Part shown: positions 35,381 to 44,422 of the stretch, in pieces
How positions within the stretch are numbered: the stretch's first letter is position 1
Layout: every line of letters starts with the position of its first letter
Source: Fidelibacterota bacterium
Lineage (GTDB): Bacteria; Fidelibacterota; UBA8477; JABMPR01
Direction: 5' to 3'
Length of the DNA stretch: 64,000 bases
Assembly (NCBI GenBank): GCA_016784025.1
Contig: JADHVL010000001.1
Location: 137,753-201,752 of the forward strand
Notes under the pieces: generated by a model
The model's input: only the letters and a program-made list of their open reading frames with translations
What the model was told of the DNA's origin: nothing
Databases searched by the model: none
Made by a program: the position numbers and the translations under genes

Positions 35381-36760
35381 ATGCGTGATAAACTGAACGA
35401 AGAATGTGGTGTCTTTGGTATTTATAATACCAGACCTGAAGATACATCAAAACTAGTCTACTACGGGCTTTTTGCACTGCAACATCGAGGTCAGGAAAGT
35501 GCTGGTATTGCTGTCAGCGATGGCCAGCAGATCAATTACTATAAGGATGAGGGTCTTGTACAGGAAGTCTTTGATCCCAAGTTGCTGAATTTTCTTCATG
35601 GGAATCATGGTATTGGGCATGTTCGATATAGTACAACAGGGGGAACGACCTACGAAAATGCTCAACCCGTTGTTATTGTTAGTTCGCAAGGACAAATGGC
35701 ACTAGCTCACAATGGTAATCTGGTGAATACCAAAGAACTCATGGGAGAATTAGAATCTCAGGGAGCAACCTTTCAATCCAGCACTGATTCTGAAACCATT
35801 TTGAAGCTGGTTGCCAAAAATGCTATGGAGACTGGCGATGTCACCCAAGCAATCAAGAAAACAATGGGGGTTATCAGGGGTGGTTATGCGATTCTCCTGT
35901 TAACTCAGGATAAGCTCTATGCTTTCAGGGATCCCATGGGGCTAAGACCTCTGATAATGGGACGCATGGATGATTCCTTTGTATTCGCCTCAGAGAGCTG
36001 CGCCATTGATTCTGTCAAGGGTGATATCATTAGAGATGTTAAACCTGGAGAAATAATCTGTGTCGATGCTGATGGTATCCATTCAGAGCAAACTAAGGTT
36101 ACTACAACTCATATCTGCTCCTTCGAATATGTCTACTTCGCCCGAACCGATTCGGTAATCGATGGTCTAAATGTGTATGAAGCCAGAATCAATATGGGCA
36201 AGCGACTTTTTAAGGAAACAGGTCGAAAGGCTGATATTGTCATCGATATTCCAGATTCTGGGACTTCAGCCGCTTTGGGATACTCCCAAGCCTCTGGGGT
36301 TCCATTTGATAAGGGATTCTACAGGAACGCCTATATCGGTCGAACTTTTATCAGTCCAAAGCAGGATATGCGTGAGATCGGTGTGAATTTCAAACTTTCT
36401 CCCATCAGGAGAAATGTTGAAGGTAAGAGCGTCATTATGATTGATGATTCCATAGTACGGGGAACCACTATCACCCGTATTGTCAAATCTCTAAGAAGAG
36501 CTGGAGCCACAGAAGTTCATGTGATGATCACCAGTCCTCCCGTTAAGTATAGCTGTTATTATGGGATAGATACTCCTGACCGATCAAAACTCATTGCTGC
36601 TAAAAAACCCATTGAGGATATTGGTATTGAGATTGGTGCAGATAGCCTATCCTATCTATCCCATGAAGGTCTGGCTGATTGCCTGAAGAAATCTGGTTTA
36701 GGTACCTGCATGGCTTGTTTTGATGGTAAATATCCTGTTCCCGTTGAGGAAAGTAAATGA
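35381..36760 (+). CDS. purF: Amidophosphoribosyltransferase PurF
   Basis: Committing step of purine synthesis: PRPP plus glutamine to phosphoribosylamine. Residues 1-8 (MRDKLNEE) are a short propeptide before nucleophile C9 (CGVFGIYN). The phosphoribosyltransferase domain has VIMIDDSIVRGTT. Four further cysteines (CSFEYVYFAR, SCYYGID and TCMACFDG) match the oxygen-sensitive 4Fe-4S cluster of the Bacillus-type enzyme, which AMP and GMP inhibit. Overlaps purM by 4 bases (ATGA). Confidence 0.97.
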   Translation: MRDKLNEECGVFGIYNTRPEDTSKLVYYGLFALQHRGQESAGIAVSDGQQINYYKDEGLVQEVFDPKLLNFLHGNHGIGHVRYSTTGGTTYENAQPVVIVSSQGQMALAHNGNLVNTKELMGELESQGATFQSSTDSETILKLVAKNAMETGDVTQAIKKTMGVIRGGYAILLLTQDKLYAFRDPMGLRPLIMGRMDDSFVFASESCAIDSVKGDIIRDVKPGEIICVDADGIHSEQTKVTTTHICSFEYVYFARTDSVIDGLNVYEARINMGKRLFKETGRKADIVIDIPDSGTSAALGYSQASGVPFDKGFYRNAYIGRTFISPKQDMREIGVNFKLSPIRRNVEGKSVIMIDDSIVRGTTITRIVKSLRRAGATEVHVMITSPPVKYSCYYGIDTPDRSKLIAAKKPIEDIGIEIGADSLSYLSHEGLADCLKKSGLGTCMACFDGKYPVPVEESK

Positions 36761-37779
36761 GCATTGACTACAAAGATGCCGGTGTAAACATCGAGAAGGG
36801 CTATGAAGCTATCAAGCGGATCAAAAAAGATGTTGAATCCACTCATGGACCTGAGGTCGTGGGGGGTATTGGCGGCTTTGGGGGCATGTTCGCACCTGAT
36901 GTCTCCGGAATGACACAACCTATTCTCGTCTCTGGTACCGATGGGGTTGGTACAAAACTCAAGCTGGCATTCGCTTTAGATAAACATGACAGCATTGGCA
37001 TTGACTGTGTCGCAATGTGTGTAAACGATGTCATCTGTGTTGGTGCAAAACCGCTCTTCTTTCTGGACTATATAGCTACTGGGAAGCTAGAACCTCGCCA
37101 GGTTGAAGGTATCGTTGCTGGAATCGCAGAGGGTTGTCGCCAGAGTGGTGCTGCCCTGGTTGGTGGTGAAACAGCCGAGATGCCTGGTTTCTATGCCAGC
37201 GGTGAATACGATGTGGCTGGATTTACAGTGGGAATGGTTGATCAGCCCGATATGATTGATGGTAAGGCAGTTGAAGAGCGAGATGTGATTATCGGATTGT
37301 CTTCTTCAGGTGTCCACTCAAATGGTTTTTCTCTGGTAAGGAAACTTTTTCCCGAGGATCGCTGGAGTGAAAGCTTTGATGATTCCACATTGGGTGAAAC
37401 CTTACTTACCCCTACAAAAATTTATGTAAAATCAGTCCTCAGTGTCATGGAAAAAAATTCAATTCATGCCATTGCTCATATTACTGGTGGTGGGTTTATT
37501 GAGAATATTCCCCGAGCCTATCCCGATCAATATCAAGCAGTTATTAAAAAGGGGTCATGGCCCCTCCACAGTATTTTCAATTTGATTCAAGAGACCTCAA
37601 GGCTTGAAGACGATGCCATGTACAACACATTTAATATGGGTATTGGTATGGTGTTGATAGTTGGGGCTGAGGATGTCGACCAAATTCTGGCTCAATTGAG
37701 AGAAATGGGTGAACAGGCTTCAATAATTGGTCATATAAAACCACGCAAAAGCGGGGACGAACCTATATGCTTCGAATAG
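36757..37779 (+). CDS. purM: AIR synthase PurM
   Basis: A 340-residue enzyme closing the imidazole ring (FGAM to AIR with ATP). It has DYKDAGVNIEKG at the N-terminus, VSGTDGVGTKLK and the GGETAEMPGFY motif. HITGGGFIENIPR is near the C-terminus. It overlaps both neighbours (purF by 4, purN by 13 bases), pointing to tight translational coupling. Confidence 0.97.
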   Translation: MSIDYKDAGVNIEKGYEAIKRIKKDVESTHGPEVVGGIGGFGGMFAPDVSGMTQPILVSGTDGVGTKLKLAFALDKHDSIGIDCVAMCVNDVICVGAKPLFFLDYIATGKLEPRQVEGIVAGIAEGCRQSGAALVGGETAEMPGFYASGEYDVAGFTVGMVDQPDMIDGKAVEERDVIIGLSSSGVHSNGFSLVRKLFPEDRWSESFDDSTLGETLLTPTKIYVKSVLSVMEKNSIHAIAHITGGGFIENIPRAYPDQYQAVIKKGSWPLHSIFNLIQETSRLEDDAMYNTFNMGIGMVLIVGAEDVDQILAQLREMGEQASIIGHIKPRKSGDEPICFE

Positions 37780-38393
37780 GTGTCCTGGTCTCAGGGGGTG
37801 GTACAAATTTACAAGCCATTATTGATGGTATTGAGTCAGGCTACATTCCTGATGCCAGCGTTGCCTTAGTCATTTCGAACAAGAAAAACGCCTACGCCCT
37901 TACCCGGGCAGCAGATGCAAATATTGAAACCTGCATCATTGGCAGAAAACAATTTGAATCTTCAGAGGCATTTGATAGGGCTCTAGCTGACTGTCTAAAG
38001 AATGCTAAGATTGATCTGGTGCTCCTCGCGGGATTTATGGCCATACTGGGAAAAGGCTTTTTTACAGATTTTAATAATAAAGTTATGAATGTTCATCCTG
38101 CACTTATTCCGGCTTTTTCCGGACCAGGATATTACGGATTAAAAGTCCACGAGTCGGTTCTGGCTACTGGCTGTAAGGTCACAGGAGCCAGTGTTCATTT
38201 CGTCACACCTGAGGTGGACGCCGGTCCTCTCATCCTCCAACAGGCAGTTGAAGTTAAACAGGGGGATGATCCCGAAACTCTGCAACGCAGGGTCATGGAA
38301 GAGGCAGAGTGGAAGATCTACCCTGAAGCAGTTCGATTGTTCGCCCTGGGACTTCTGGAAGTCCGTGGGCAACACGTCTATATAAACAATTGA
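37767..38393 (+). CDS. purN: GAR transformylase PurN
   Basis: A 208-residue folate-dependent enzyme that formylates GAR. It has VSGGGTNLQAIID (phosphate-binding loop), the NVHPALIPAF stretch containing the catalytic Asn and His, and VDAGPLI with the Asp. The start lies 13 bases inside purM. The usual SFPG after HPSLLP is replaced by PAFSGPGYYG, a variant seen in several lineages. Confidence 0.95.
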   Translation: MLRIGVLVSGGGTNLQAIIDGIESGYIPDASVALVISNKKNAYALTRAADANIETCIIGRKQFESSEAFDRALADCLKNAKIDLVLLAGFMAILGKGFFTDFNNKVMNVHPALIPAFSGPGYYGLKVHESVLATGCKVTGASVHFVTPEVDAGPLILQQAVEVKQGDDPETLQRRVMEEAEWKIYPEAVRLFALGLLEVRGQHVYINN

Positions 38394-38422
38394 AACAATG
38401 AATAAGATCTAGGGAGTAGGGA

Positions 38423-39961
38423 ATGAAACGTGCGTTGATCAGTGTCTCTGATAAGAGCGGGGTATTAGGGTTAGCTCAGGTACTCAACGAAAAGGGTGTA
38501 GAAATTATTTCCACCGGTGGTACGGCTAAACTGCTGACAGACAATGATATACCAGTAATTGGGATTAGTGATATTACTGGATTCCCAGAGTGTTTGGGAG
38601 GTCGGGTCAAAACCCTTCAACCAAAGATTCATGGTGGAATTCTGGCTAACCGTAAGATTGAGGATCATCTAGCGGAAGCTGATGAATTGGGTATCCCCAT
38701 GATTGATCTTGTTGTTGTGAATCTCTACCCCTTCAAGGCAACCATCCTCAAACCCGGTGTCACCATGGCTGATGCCATCGAAAATATTGACATCGGTGGT
38801 GTGACCCTCATCCGTGCAGCTGGCAAAAATTCTGATTCTGTCACACTGCTTACTGACCCTGCCGATTATCCAGGTTTTATTGAGGGCTTTCAGGCAGATA
38901 CTCTTGATGATGCCTTCCGAAAGAATATGGCACTCAAAGGTTTTCGTCACACAGCATCATATGACACTTTAATCAGTCAATATCTGGCTAAAGAGCTGGG
39001 GGATAGTGAGTTACCAGAGCAAATGTCCATGACATATGAGAAACAGCAGAGTTTGAGATATGGCGAGAATCCCCATCAATCTGCAGCATTTTATCGAGAG
39101 GTGTCCCTCCTTGATGGCCGCTTGAGCGGCGCTGTCCAGCTCCATGGGAAAGAACTATCATATAACAATATTGGTGATGCTTCAGCAGCCATCGAAATGA
39201 TCCGTGAATTTGCTGACCCTACTGTGGTAGCCTTAAAACATGCCAATCCTTGTGGAGTGGGTACAGCAGATACTCTTTTTGGCGCTTATGAGCGAGCATA
39301 TAAGGCTGACCCTGTCTCAATCTTTGGTGGAATTGTAGTCCTAAATGGAGAAGTAGATGAGGCAACCGCTATGGAGATGAACAAGATTTTCCTCGAGATT
39401 GTTATTGCCCCAGCATATTCCGAGGCAGCTTTGGTTGTGCTCAAGAAAAAGAAGAATCTTAGACTTCTTCAATTGGCAGATATCATGAATCCTGTCACAC
39501 CAGAACCTTACTTCTACAAAAAAGTAGATGGGGGACTATTGATCCAGGAAGCTGATCATCATATCATGGATGATGAGAATTATAAGGTTGTTACTGAAAA
39601 ACAACCGACTGAGGGGGAGTGGGCAGATCTCAAACTGGCCTGGAAGGTTGTCAAACATGCCAAATCCAATGCTATTGTGGTGGTGAAAGATGGTGCCACC
39701 CAGGGTGTTGGTGCAGGTCAGACCAGTCGTATCTGGGCAGTGGATAACGCATTGGACCGCAGTAAGAGTTCCACTGAAGGCTCTTCATTGGCCTCTGATG
39801 CCTTTTTCCCTTTCTCAGATTCTGTGGAAAAAGCACACACAGCGGGCGTAACTGCTATCATTCAACCCGGTGGTTCAGTTAGGGATGAAGATTCCATCGC
39901 TGCCTGTGATAAGTATGGGATATCCATGGTCCTGACAGGAATGAGACATTTCAAACACTGA
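38423..39961 (+). CDS. purH: AICAR transformylase / IMP cyclohydrolase PurH
   Basis: A 512-residue bifunctional enzyme for the last two steps to IMP. The N-terminal cyclohydrolase (about 1-195) has ISVSDKSGV and STGGTAKLL. The C-terminal transformylase has LRYGENPHQ, KHANPCGVG and AGQTSRIWAVDNA. Ribosome site GGGAGTAGGGA before the ATG. It ends the contiguous 14-gene array that begins with pyrD. Confidence 0.97.
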   Translation: MKRALISVSDKSGVLGLAQVLNEKGVEIISTGGTAKLLTDNDIPVIGISDITGFPECLGGRVKTLQPKIHGGILANRKIEDHLAEADELGIPMIDLVVVNLYPFKATILKPGVTMADAIENIDIGGVTLIRAAGKNSDSVTLLTDPADYPGFIEGFQADTLDDAFRKNMALKGFRHTASYDTLISQYLAKELGDSELPEQMSMTYEKQQSLRYGENPHQSAAFYREVSLLDGRLSGAVQLHGKELSYNNIGDASAAIEMIREFADPTVVALKHANPCGVGTADTLFGAYERAYKADPVSIFGGIVVLNGEVDEATAMEMNKIFLEIVIAPAYSEAALVVLKKKKNLRLLQLADIMNPVTPEPYFYKKVDGGLLIQEADHHIMDDENYKVVTEKQPTEGEWADLKLAWKVVKHAKSNAIVVVKDGATQGVGAGQTSRIWAVDNALDRSKSSTEGSSLASDAFFPFSDSVEKAHTAGVTAIIQPGGSVRDEDSIAACDKYGISMVLTGMRHFKH

Positions 39962-40089
39962 TTTTTGCTATAGTGTAAGTTGGCTGACACTTACGGTCTG
40001 ATTTGTATTTGACTGTAGAGGAAGAATACTAATATTGTCATGAAAATAAACTGAGCTTAAATGGCTCATAATCTAGTGAGGGAGTATCC

Positions 40090-40635
40090 ATGAAAAAATT
40101 AGCCCTGTTAATGATAGTTGCCAGCCTATTTGTCTGGACATGTAGTTCCAAACATGAGCACCCCGGTGCTTTTGCAGAAAAAAGCGCTGTACAGGAGCAC
40201 GGTGGACAGGAACATGGTGGTCAAGAGCACGGTGGACAAGAACATGGTGGAAAAGAGCATGGCGGAGAGGTCGTACAGACTTTTACTGCCGCTGATATCA
40301 AAGGTGCCATGAATGCATACATTACCATGCGCGAAGATGAAGGGATTTTCAAAATAACAGATGAGAAAACGGATGATGAATTACAGCTAAAATTTGTAAA
40401 AATTCACGATCCGGTTAGAAAAATCGAGGGCCAGGGATTTTTTGCCTGTACAGATTTTGAAGTCGTAGGAGAATCCGGAAAACTGTATGATCTGGATTTC
40501 TGGCTCAACCCAGAAGATGGCAGCTTAAAGGTTACTGAAGAGAAGATTCATAAACATCCTATGAAAACAGAGGCAGGTTGGGAAAAGAAAGCCCGCTATA
40601 CATTTATCAACGATAACCCCGTTGAGATTGACTAG
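40090..40635 (+). CDS. Lipoprotein with EHGG repeats, unknown function
   Basis: A 181-residue predicted lipoprotein (signal MKKLALLMIVASLFVWTC; the cysteine at 18 is followed by Ser-Ser). Residues 36-60 are five tandem EHGG(Q/K/E) pentapeptides encoded by 15-base repeats at 40195-40269. The remaining domain (about 62-181) contains NAYITMREDEGIF, KIHDPVRKIEGQGFFACTDF and YDLDFWLNPEDG. I do not recognise it. The His-rich repeat could bind metal ions; this is inference. It is followed 12 bases later by the transglutaminase-like lipoprotein gene. Confidence 0.7.
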   Translation: MKKLALLMIVASLFVWTCSSKHEHPGAFAEKSAVQEHGGQEHGGQEHGGQEHGGKEHGGEVVQTFTAADIKGAMNAYITMREDEGIFKITDEKTDDELQLKFVKIHDPVRKIEGQGFFACTDFEVVGESGKLYDLDFWLNPEDGSLKVTEEKIHKHPMKTEAGWEKKARYTFINDNPVEID

Positions 40636-40647
40636 GAAAACTTCCCT

Positions 40648-41670
40648 ATGATGAAACACTTCTTGACTAAAATAGCGTTGCTGAGCTTACTGCTAATAGT
40701 GGGCCTGATGGTCTCCTGTGCCTGTCCTTTGAAGGACACACCTGTGACCCAAACACAGGATGTTCAGAAGTCTGAGGGGGATCGACGATTCTCTTTCACC
40801 TATTCTGTACAAGTTCACCCCACAGATGAAGCTCTGGATATATTTTTACCAGTAGCCCAGAGTAATACCCAGCAAACCATTCTTGATGTTGCCGTCGAAT
40901 CAGACATCAAGGGTCGGTTTGGTCAAGAAGTGCTTTATGGGAATAAATATTGGCATGCAAATCTTCCAAATGGAACCTCTGATACTCTGGATATACGCCT
41001 GACTTACCAGGTCGCCAGACAGACAAACTCCGTTGAATATCGCGAAACCTTTGATATGCCAGTTTTATCTGAGAGAGATAAAGAGCTCTTCCTGAATGCA
41101 AATTCACGTGTACCTGTAGCCGGCGAATTGGTTGACAGCATCCGTACCGCTCTGGTACCTGCCGAACCCATGTCTCTGGATAAGGCACGCTCTATATACG
41201 ATTATGTTGTTGGTAATATGGAGTATAAGAAAGTAGGGACTGGTTGGGGTAATGGTGATACTTACTGGGCTTGCAGTGAAAAGTATGGAAATTGTACAGA
41301 CTTCCATGCACTATTCATCTCTCTGGCCCGAGTAGAGCAGATTCCATCCCGTTTTGAAATTGGTTTTCCCGTACCTCTTGATAAGGATTCTGGAACCATT
41401 TCTGGTTACCATTGTTGGGTAAATTTTTATTTACCTGAATCTGGATGGTTTCCCATAGATGCTTCAGAAGCAAAAAAAGATTTAAGCAAGCAGGATCTAC
41501 TTTTTGGCACTCAACCTCCTGATCGTCTTCAATTTACCATAGGTAGAGACCTGGAGTTGGGAGAGGGACACAATAGTGGTCCGCTGAATTATTTTATCTA
41601 TCCTCATATAGAGCAAAATGGCAAGATATATTCAGATTACACCCGTTCATTTGAGTATAGAAAAAGCTAA
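40648..41670 (+). CDS. Transglutaminase-like lipoprotein
   Basis: A 340-residue lipoprotein (lipobox LMVSC, about residue 24) with an N-terminal beta-rich domain (about 45-165). A transglutaminase/protease-like core follows, with the catalytic triad apparent: Cys in YGNCTDFHALF, His in GYHCWVNFYL and Asp in WFPIDASEAKKD. Members of this fold act as cysteine proteases, amidases or cross-linkers, and the substrate here is unknown. It lies between two repeat-bearing lipoprotein genes, so all three probably work in the periplasm or at the outer membrane. Confidence 0.82.
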   Translation: MMKHFLTKIALLSLLLIVGLMVSCACPLKDTPVTQTQDVQKSEGDRRFSFTYSVQVHPTDEALDIFLPVAQSNTQQTILDVAVESDIKGRFGQEVLYGNKYWHANLPNGTSDTLDIRLTYQVARQTNSVEYRETFDMPVLSERDKELFLNANSRVPVAGELVDSIRTALVPAEPMSLDKARSIYDYVVGNMEYKKVGTGWGNGDTYWACSEKYGNCTDFHALFISLARVEQIPSRFEIGFPVPLDKDSGTISGYHCWVNFYLPESGWFPIDASEAKKDLSKQDLLFGTQPPDRLQFTIGRDLELGEGHNSGPLNYFIYPHIEQNGKIYSDYTRSFEYRKS

Positions 41671-41858
41671 TACTTAACATCCCTAATTATTTAATGAAGT
41701 CCTGGCCGCGGAACTCCAAACCCAGGCTGTAATTACTTATTGTCGGATTGCTGACGCTTATAGTTGCGATTAACATTGTTTTTCAACGCTTAGAATTGAT
41801 ATTGTCAAGGATGCACGAAGCATCCAGATGACACTCTAAAATTTAAGGGAGAATATTT

Positions 41859-42470
41859 GTGAAAAAGTTACTAGGTGTAATGATTATCGCCATGTTTGTG
41901 CTTGTGAGTTGTGCACATAAAAAAGCTGATTGTGAACCAAAAGAAGCAGATTGTGCATCAAAAGAAGCCCAAGTAAGTTCAGAAACTTGTGACGATTCAG
42001 CTGACAAATCCATGGCCAAGGACCATGCTTGCTCCGATGAATGTAAAGCTCAGTGGGCCGCTGCTCACATGGAAAAGATGGGAGCAGATCACGTTTGCAC
42101 AGACGAATGTAAAGTTGCTCATATGGCAATGCATAAAGCAGATCACGATTGCTCAGCAGAATGTCAAGCCAAGTGGATGACTGCTCATATGGAGAAGATG
42201 GGACCAGACCACGTTTGTACAGATGAATGCAAAGCTGCTCATATGGAAAAGCATAAAGCAGATCACGATTGCTCAGCTGAGTGTAAAGGGGAATGGAAAG
42301 CTGCTCATATGGAAAAGATGGGCGCAGATCATGTTTGTACTGATGAATGTAAAGCTGAGTGCAAATCGAAACATGCTGAGGGTGAACACGCTGGTGAAAC
42401 CGTCGAAGGTGAACATGCTGGTGAAGCTGTTGAAGAAGAAGGTCACGAGGGTGGAGAGGATAAAGATTAA
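41859..42470 (+). CDS. Lipoprotein with Cys/His-rich tandem repeats
   Basis: A 203-residue lipoprotein (lipobox LVSC, Cys18). Residues 55-163 consist of 40-residue tandem units (D55-A94, D95-A134, D135-163 partial). Each holds two DHxCxxECK motifs, giving six copies of H-x-C-x3-C followed by AHM. The 120-base DNA repeats start at 42021. The tail is Glu/His/Gly-rich (EGEHAGE repeats). About 20 cysteines and 24 histidines make metal binding or redox buffering likely, but I know no characterised family of this kind. Ribosome site GGGAGAATATTT with GTG or ATG start region at 41859. A terminator follows. Confidence 0.75.
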   Translation: MKKLLGVMIIAMFVLVSCAHKKADCEPKEADCASKEAQVSSETCDDSADKSMAKDHACSDECKAQWAAAHMEKMGADHVCTDECKVAHMAMHKADHDCSAECQAKWMTAHMEKMGPDHVCTDECKAAHMEKHKADHDCSAECKGEWKAAHMEKMGADHVCTDECKAECKSKHAEGEHAGETVEGEHAGEAVEEEGHEGGEDKD

Positions 42471-42507
42471 TTTTGTAAATCTTTAATCCACTTCAAGTGA
42501 ATTTTAA

Positions 42508-42546
42508 AGAATGGGGAGGACAATTTGTCCTCCCCATTCTTTTTTT
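42508..42546 (+). terminator. Strong Rho-independent terminator
   Basis: A perfect 14-bp stem AGAATGGGGAGGAC/GTCCTCCCCATTCT with a 5-base loop AATTT, then a run of six T. It ends the Cys/His-rich lipoprotein transcript 38 bases after its stop, so purD needs its own promoter or read-through. Confidence 0.93.
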
Positions 42547-42618
42547 ATAGCTCATTCAAAAAAGATTATATTGAGATGGAATTTAATCTGAAATATCACA
42601 TAAATGGGGAATCCAGAA

Positions 42619-43869
42619 ATGAAGGTATTGGTTGTTGGTGGTGGGGGACGAGAACACACACTTGCTTGGAAATTGGCACAAAGTGCCCAAGTCTCGAAAG
42701 TGTATTGTGCTCCTGGAAACGCAGGAACAGCAGGCATCGCCACAAACCTCCCAATTTCTGACAATGATCTCCCAGCTCTGCTTCGTTTTGCCAGAGACAA
42801 TAATATTGGTCTGACTGTTGTCGGTCCAGAAGTTCCCCTTGTAAATGGAATTGTAGATGAATTTGAAGTAGCCGGCTTGAGAATATTTGGACCCAATGCC
42901 AGAGCAGCAATCCTTGAGGGCAGCAAAGTCTTCACTAAGGAATTGCTCTACAAATATGATATACCTACAGCAGAGTACCACCGTTTCACTGAGGCCTCGA
43001 AAGCGCTGGAATTTTTGGACAGCAATAAAACCTATCCCATCGTGATTAAAGCTGATGGTCTCGCGGCTGGGAAAGGTGTTCTCATATCCCTTACCAAGGA
43101 GGAAGCTCAACAGGGAGTACGGGAAATGATGGAGGATAAAGTCTTTGGACTGGCTGGAGATGAAATCATTATAGAAGAATTTATGACTGGTCCTGAGCTT
43201 TCCATGCTTTGCTTTGTTGATTCGAAAACTGTTGTACCTATGGTATCGGCAAAGGATTACAAGCGGATTGGAGAAAATGATACTGGTCTGAATACTGGAG
43301 GTATGGGAGCTATTTCACCCAATCCACTATATGATAATGAACTAGAAGCTCACTGTCTTGAACACATTATCGAACCTACTCTCGCAGGTATGAGAAAAGA
43401 GGGGAGACCGTTTAAGGGAATTTTGTATTGTGGCATCATGCTCACTGAAGCTGGTCCGAAGGTCCTGGAATATAATGTCCGCTTCGGTGATCCTGAAACT
43501 CAGGTGATTTTACCTCGGCTTAAAACTGATCTCCTGGACATCTTTGAAGCGGTCATAGATGATACCCTGGCTGACCTGGAGGTGAAATGGGACCAATCTG
43601 CAGCAGCAACCGTTGTTTTAGCCTCACAGGGCTATCCTGAAGCCTATCCAAAGGGATTGGTGATATCAGGGCTGGATCAAGTCAAGAACTCCGTGGTATT
43701 CCATGCTGGGACTGCTGAAAAAGATGAAGAGGTTGTAACTTCTGGGGGTAGAGTCCTCACCATTACAACAAGAGCCGCTACTGTGGCTGATGCACTCACC
43801 ACTTCTTATCAAAACGCTGATACGATTCACTTCAGTGGGAAAACAATGAGAAGGGATATAGGAAGTTAG
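42619..43869 (+). CDS. purD: Phosphoribosylamine-glycine ligase
   Basis: ATP-grasp enzyme that joins phosphoribosylamine and glycine (416 residues). MKVLVVGGGGREHTLAW opens the protein, and GPEVPLVNG, KADGLAAGKGV and the metal site EYNVRFGDPETQ follow. I chose the ATG at 42619 because family members begin with this sequence and GGGGA lies 9 bases upstream. A frame five codons longer (from 42604) is possible. It is separated from purH by the three lipoprotein genes. Confidence 0.95.
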   Translation: MKVLVVGGGGREHTLAWKLAQSAQVSKVYCAPGNAGTAGIATNLPISDNDLPALLRFARDNNIGLTVVGPEVPLVNGIVDEFEVAGLRIFGPNARAAILEGSKVFTKELLYKYDIPTAEYHRFTEASKALEFLDSNKTYPIVIKADGLAAGKGVLISLTKEEAQQGVREMMEDKVFGLAGDEIIIEEFMTGPELSMLCFVDSKTVVPMVSAKDYKRIGENDTGLNTGGMGAISPNPLYDNELEAHCLEHIIEPTLAGMRKEGRPFKGILYCGIMLTEAGPKVLEYNVRFGDPETQVILPRLKTDLLDIFEAVIDDTLADLEVKWDQSAAATVVLASQGYPEAYPKGLVISGLDQVKNSVVFHAGTAEKDEEVVTSGGRVLTITTRAATVADALTTSYQNADTIHFSGKTMRRDIGS

Positions 43870-43871
43870 AT

Positions 43872-44162
43872 ATGATTAAGCATGTTGTTTCCTGGGAATT
43901 TGCTCAAGACAATAAAGCAGCCAACTTGAAAAGGATGCAAGCCCTGTTAGAAGAACTGCCGGGACTGATTCCGGAGATAGTGGATTATGAGGTTGGGCTG
44001 AATATCAAGGATTCAGAATTAGCCATGGATATGGTGTTGATCTCAGCTTTCGCTGATGAAACTGCACTGCAGGGATATGCAAATCATCCAGAACATAAGC
44101 GAGTCGTTGAAGCACTCCATAGTGTTACGTCTAGGGCTGTGATAGTAGATTATAAGATATAG
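43872..44162 (+). CDS. Dabb (stress-responsive A/B barrel) domain protein
   Basis: A 96-residue single-domain protein: MIKHVVSWEFAQDNKAANL, then a helix, then a strand with YEVGLNIKDSELAMDMVLIS and AYANHPEHKRVV-like sequence (LQGYANHPEHKRVV). This is the Dabb fold, a dimeric alpha/beta barrel related to small monooxygenases and cyclases. The substrate is unknown. It begins 2 bases after purD and is probably in the same transcript. Confidence 0.88.
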   Translation: MIKHVVSWEFAQDNKAANLKRMQALLEELPGLIPEIVDYEVGLNIKDSELAMDMVLISAFADETALQGYANHPEHKRVVEALHSVTSRAVIVDYKI

Positions 44163-44169
44163 TCAATTA

Positions 44170-44398
44170 CCCCGTCCTTCAGGGCGGGGACAGAGAAATC
44201 ACCAGAAATAAAGGGCTTTAGCCCCACCTTAAGCGACGTTGGGGTTAAAACCCCTTTTCCTAAGTTAGTTATAGTACCCCCGGCTTAAAAGCCGGGGTAA
44301 ACCACCGATTGTCAAGCAGGCTTGCCTTATATCCAGATCAATTGCCCTGCCCTTCAGGGCAGGGGTAAAGATAATCAAGAAGGAGAGGGCTTTAGCCC
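44170..44398. repeat. Cluster of six REP-like palindromes
   Basis: This fills the gap between converging purD/Dabb and purB genes. Palindromes: 44170-44189 (CCCCGTCC/GGGCGGGG), 44213-44224 (GGGC TTTA GCCC), 44241-44254 (GGGG TTAAAA CCCC), 44278-44297 (CCCCGGCTT/AAGCCGGGG), 44345-44364 (CCCTGCCC/GGGCAGGG) and 44387-44398 (GGGC TTTA GCCC). The first and last pairs form two copies of one ~60-base unit in the same order and orientation. Such palindromes are common between converging genes and can act as terminators or mRNA stabilisers. No transposase is nearby. Confidence 0.8.
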
Positions 44399-44422
44399 AC
44401 TCCAAACTAGTTTTTAGACTGA

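Noticed and set aside
41859..42470. Repeats in this gene as a CRISPR array
   Set aside because: The repeat keeps one reading frame, has no variable spacers, and codes for a regular protein pattern.
42583..43110. 175-codon frame antisense to purD
   Set aside because: Shadow frame of a conserved coding region.
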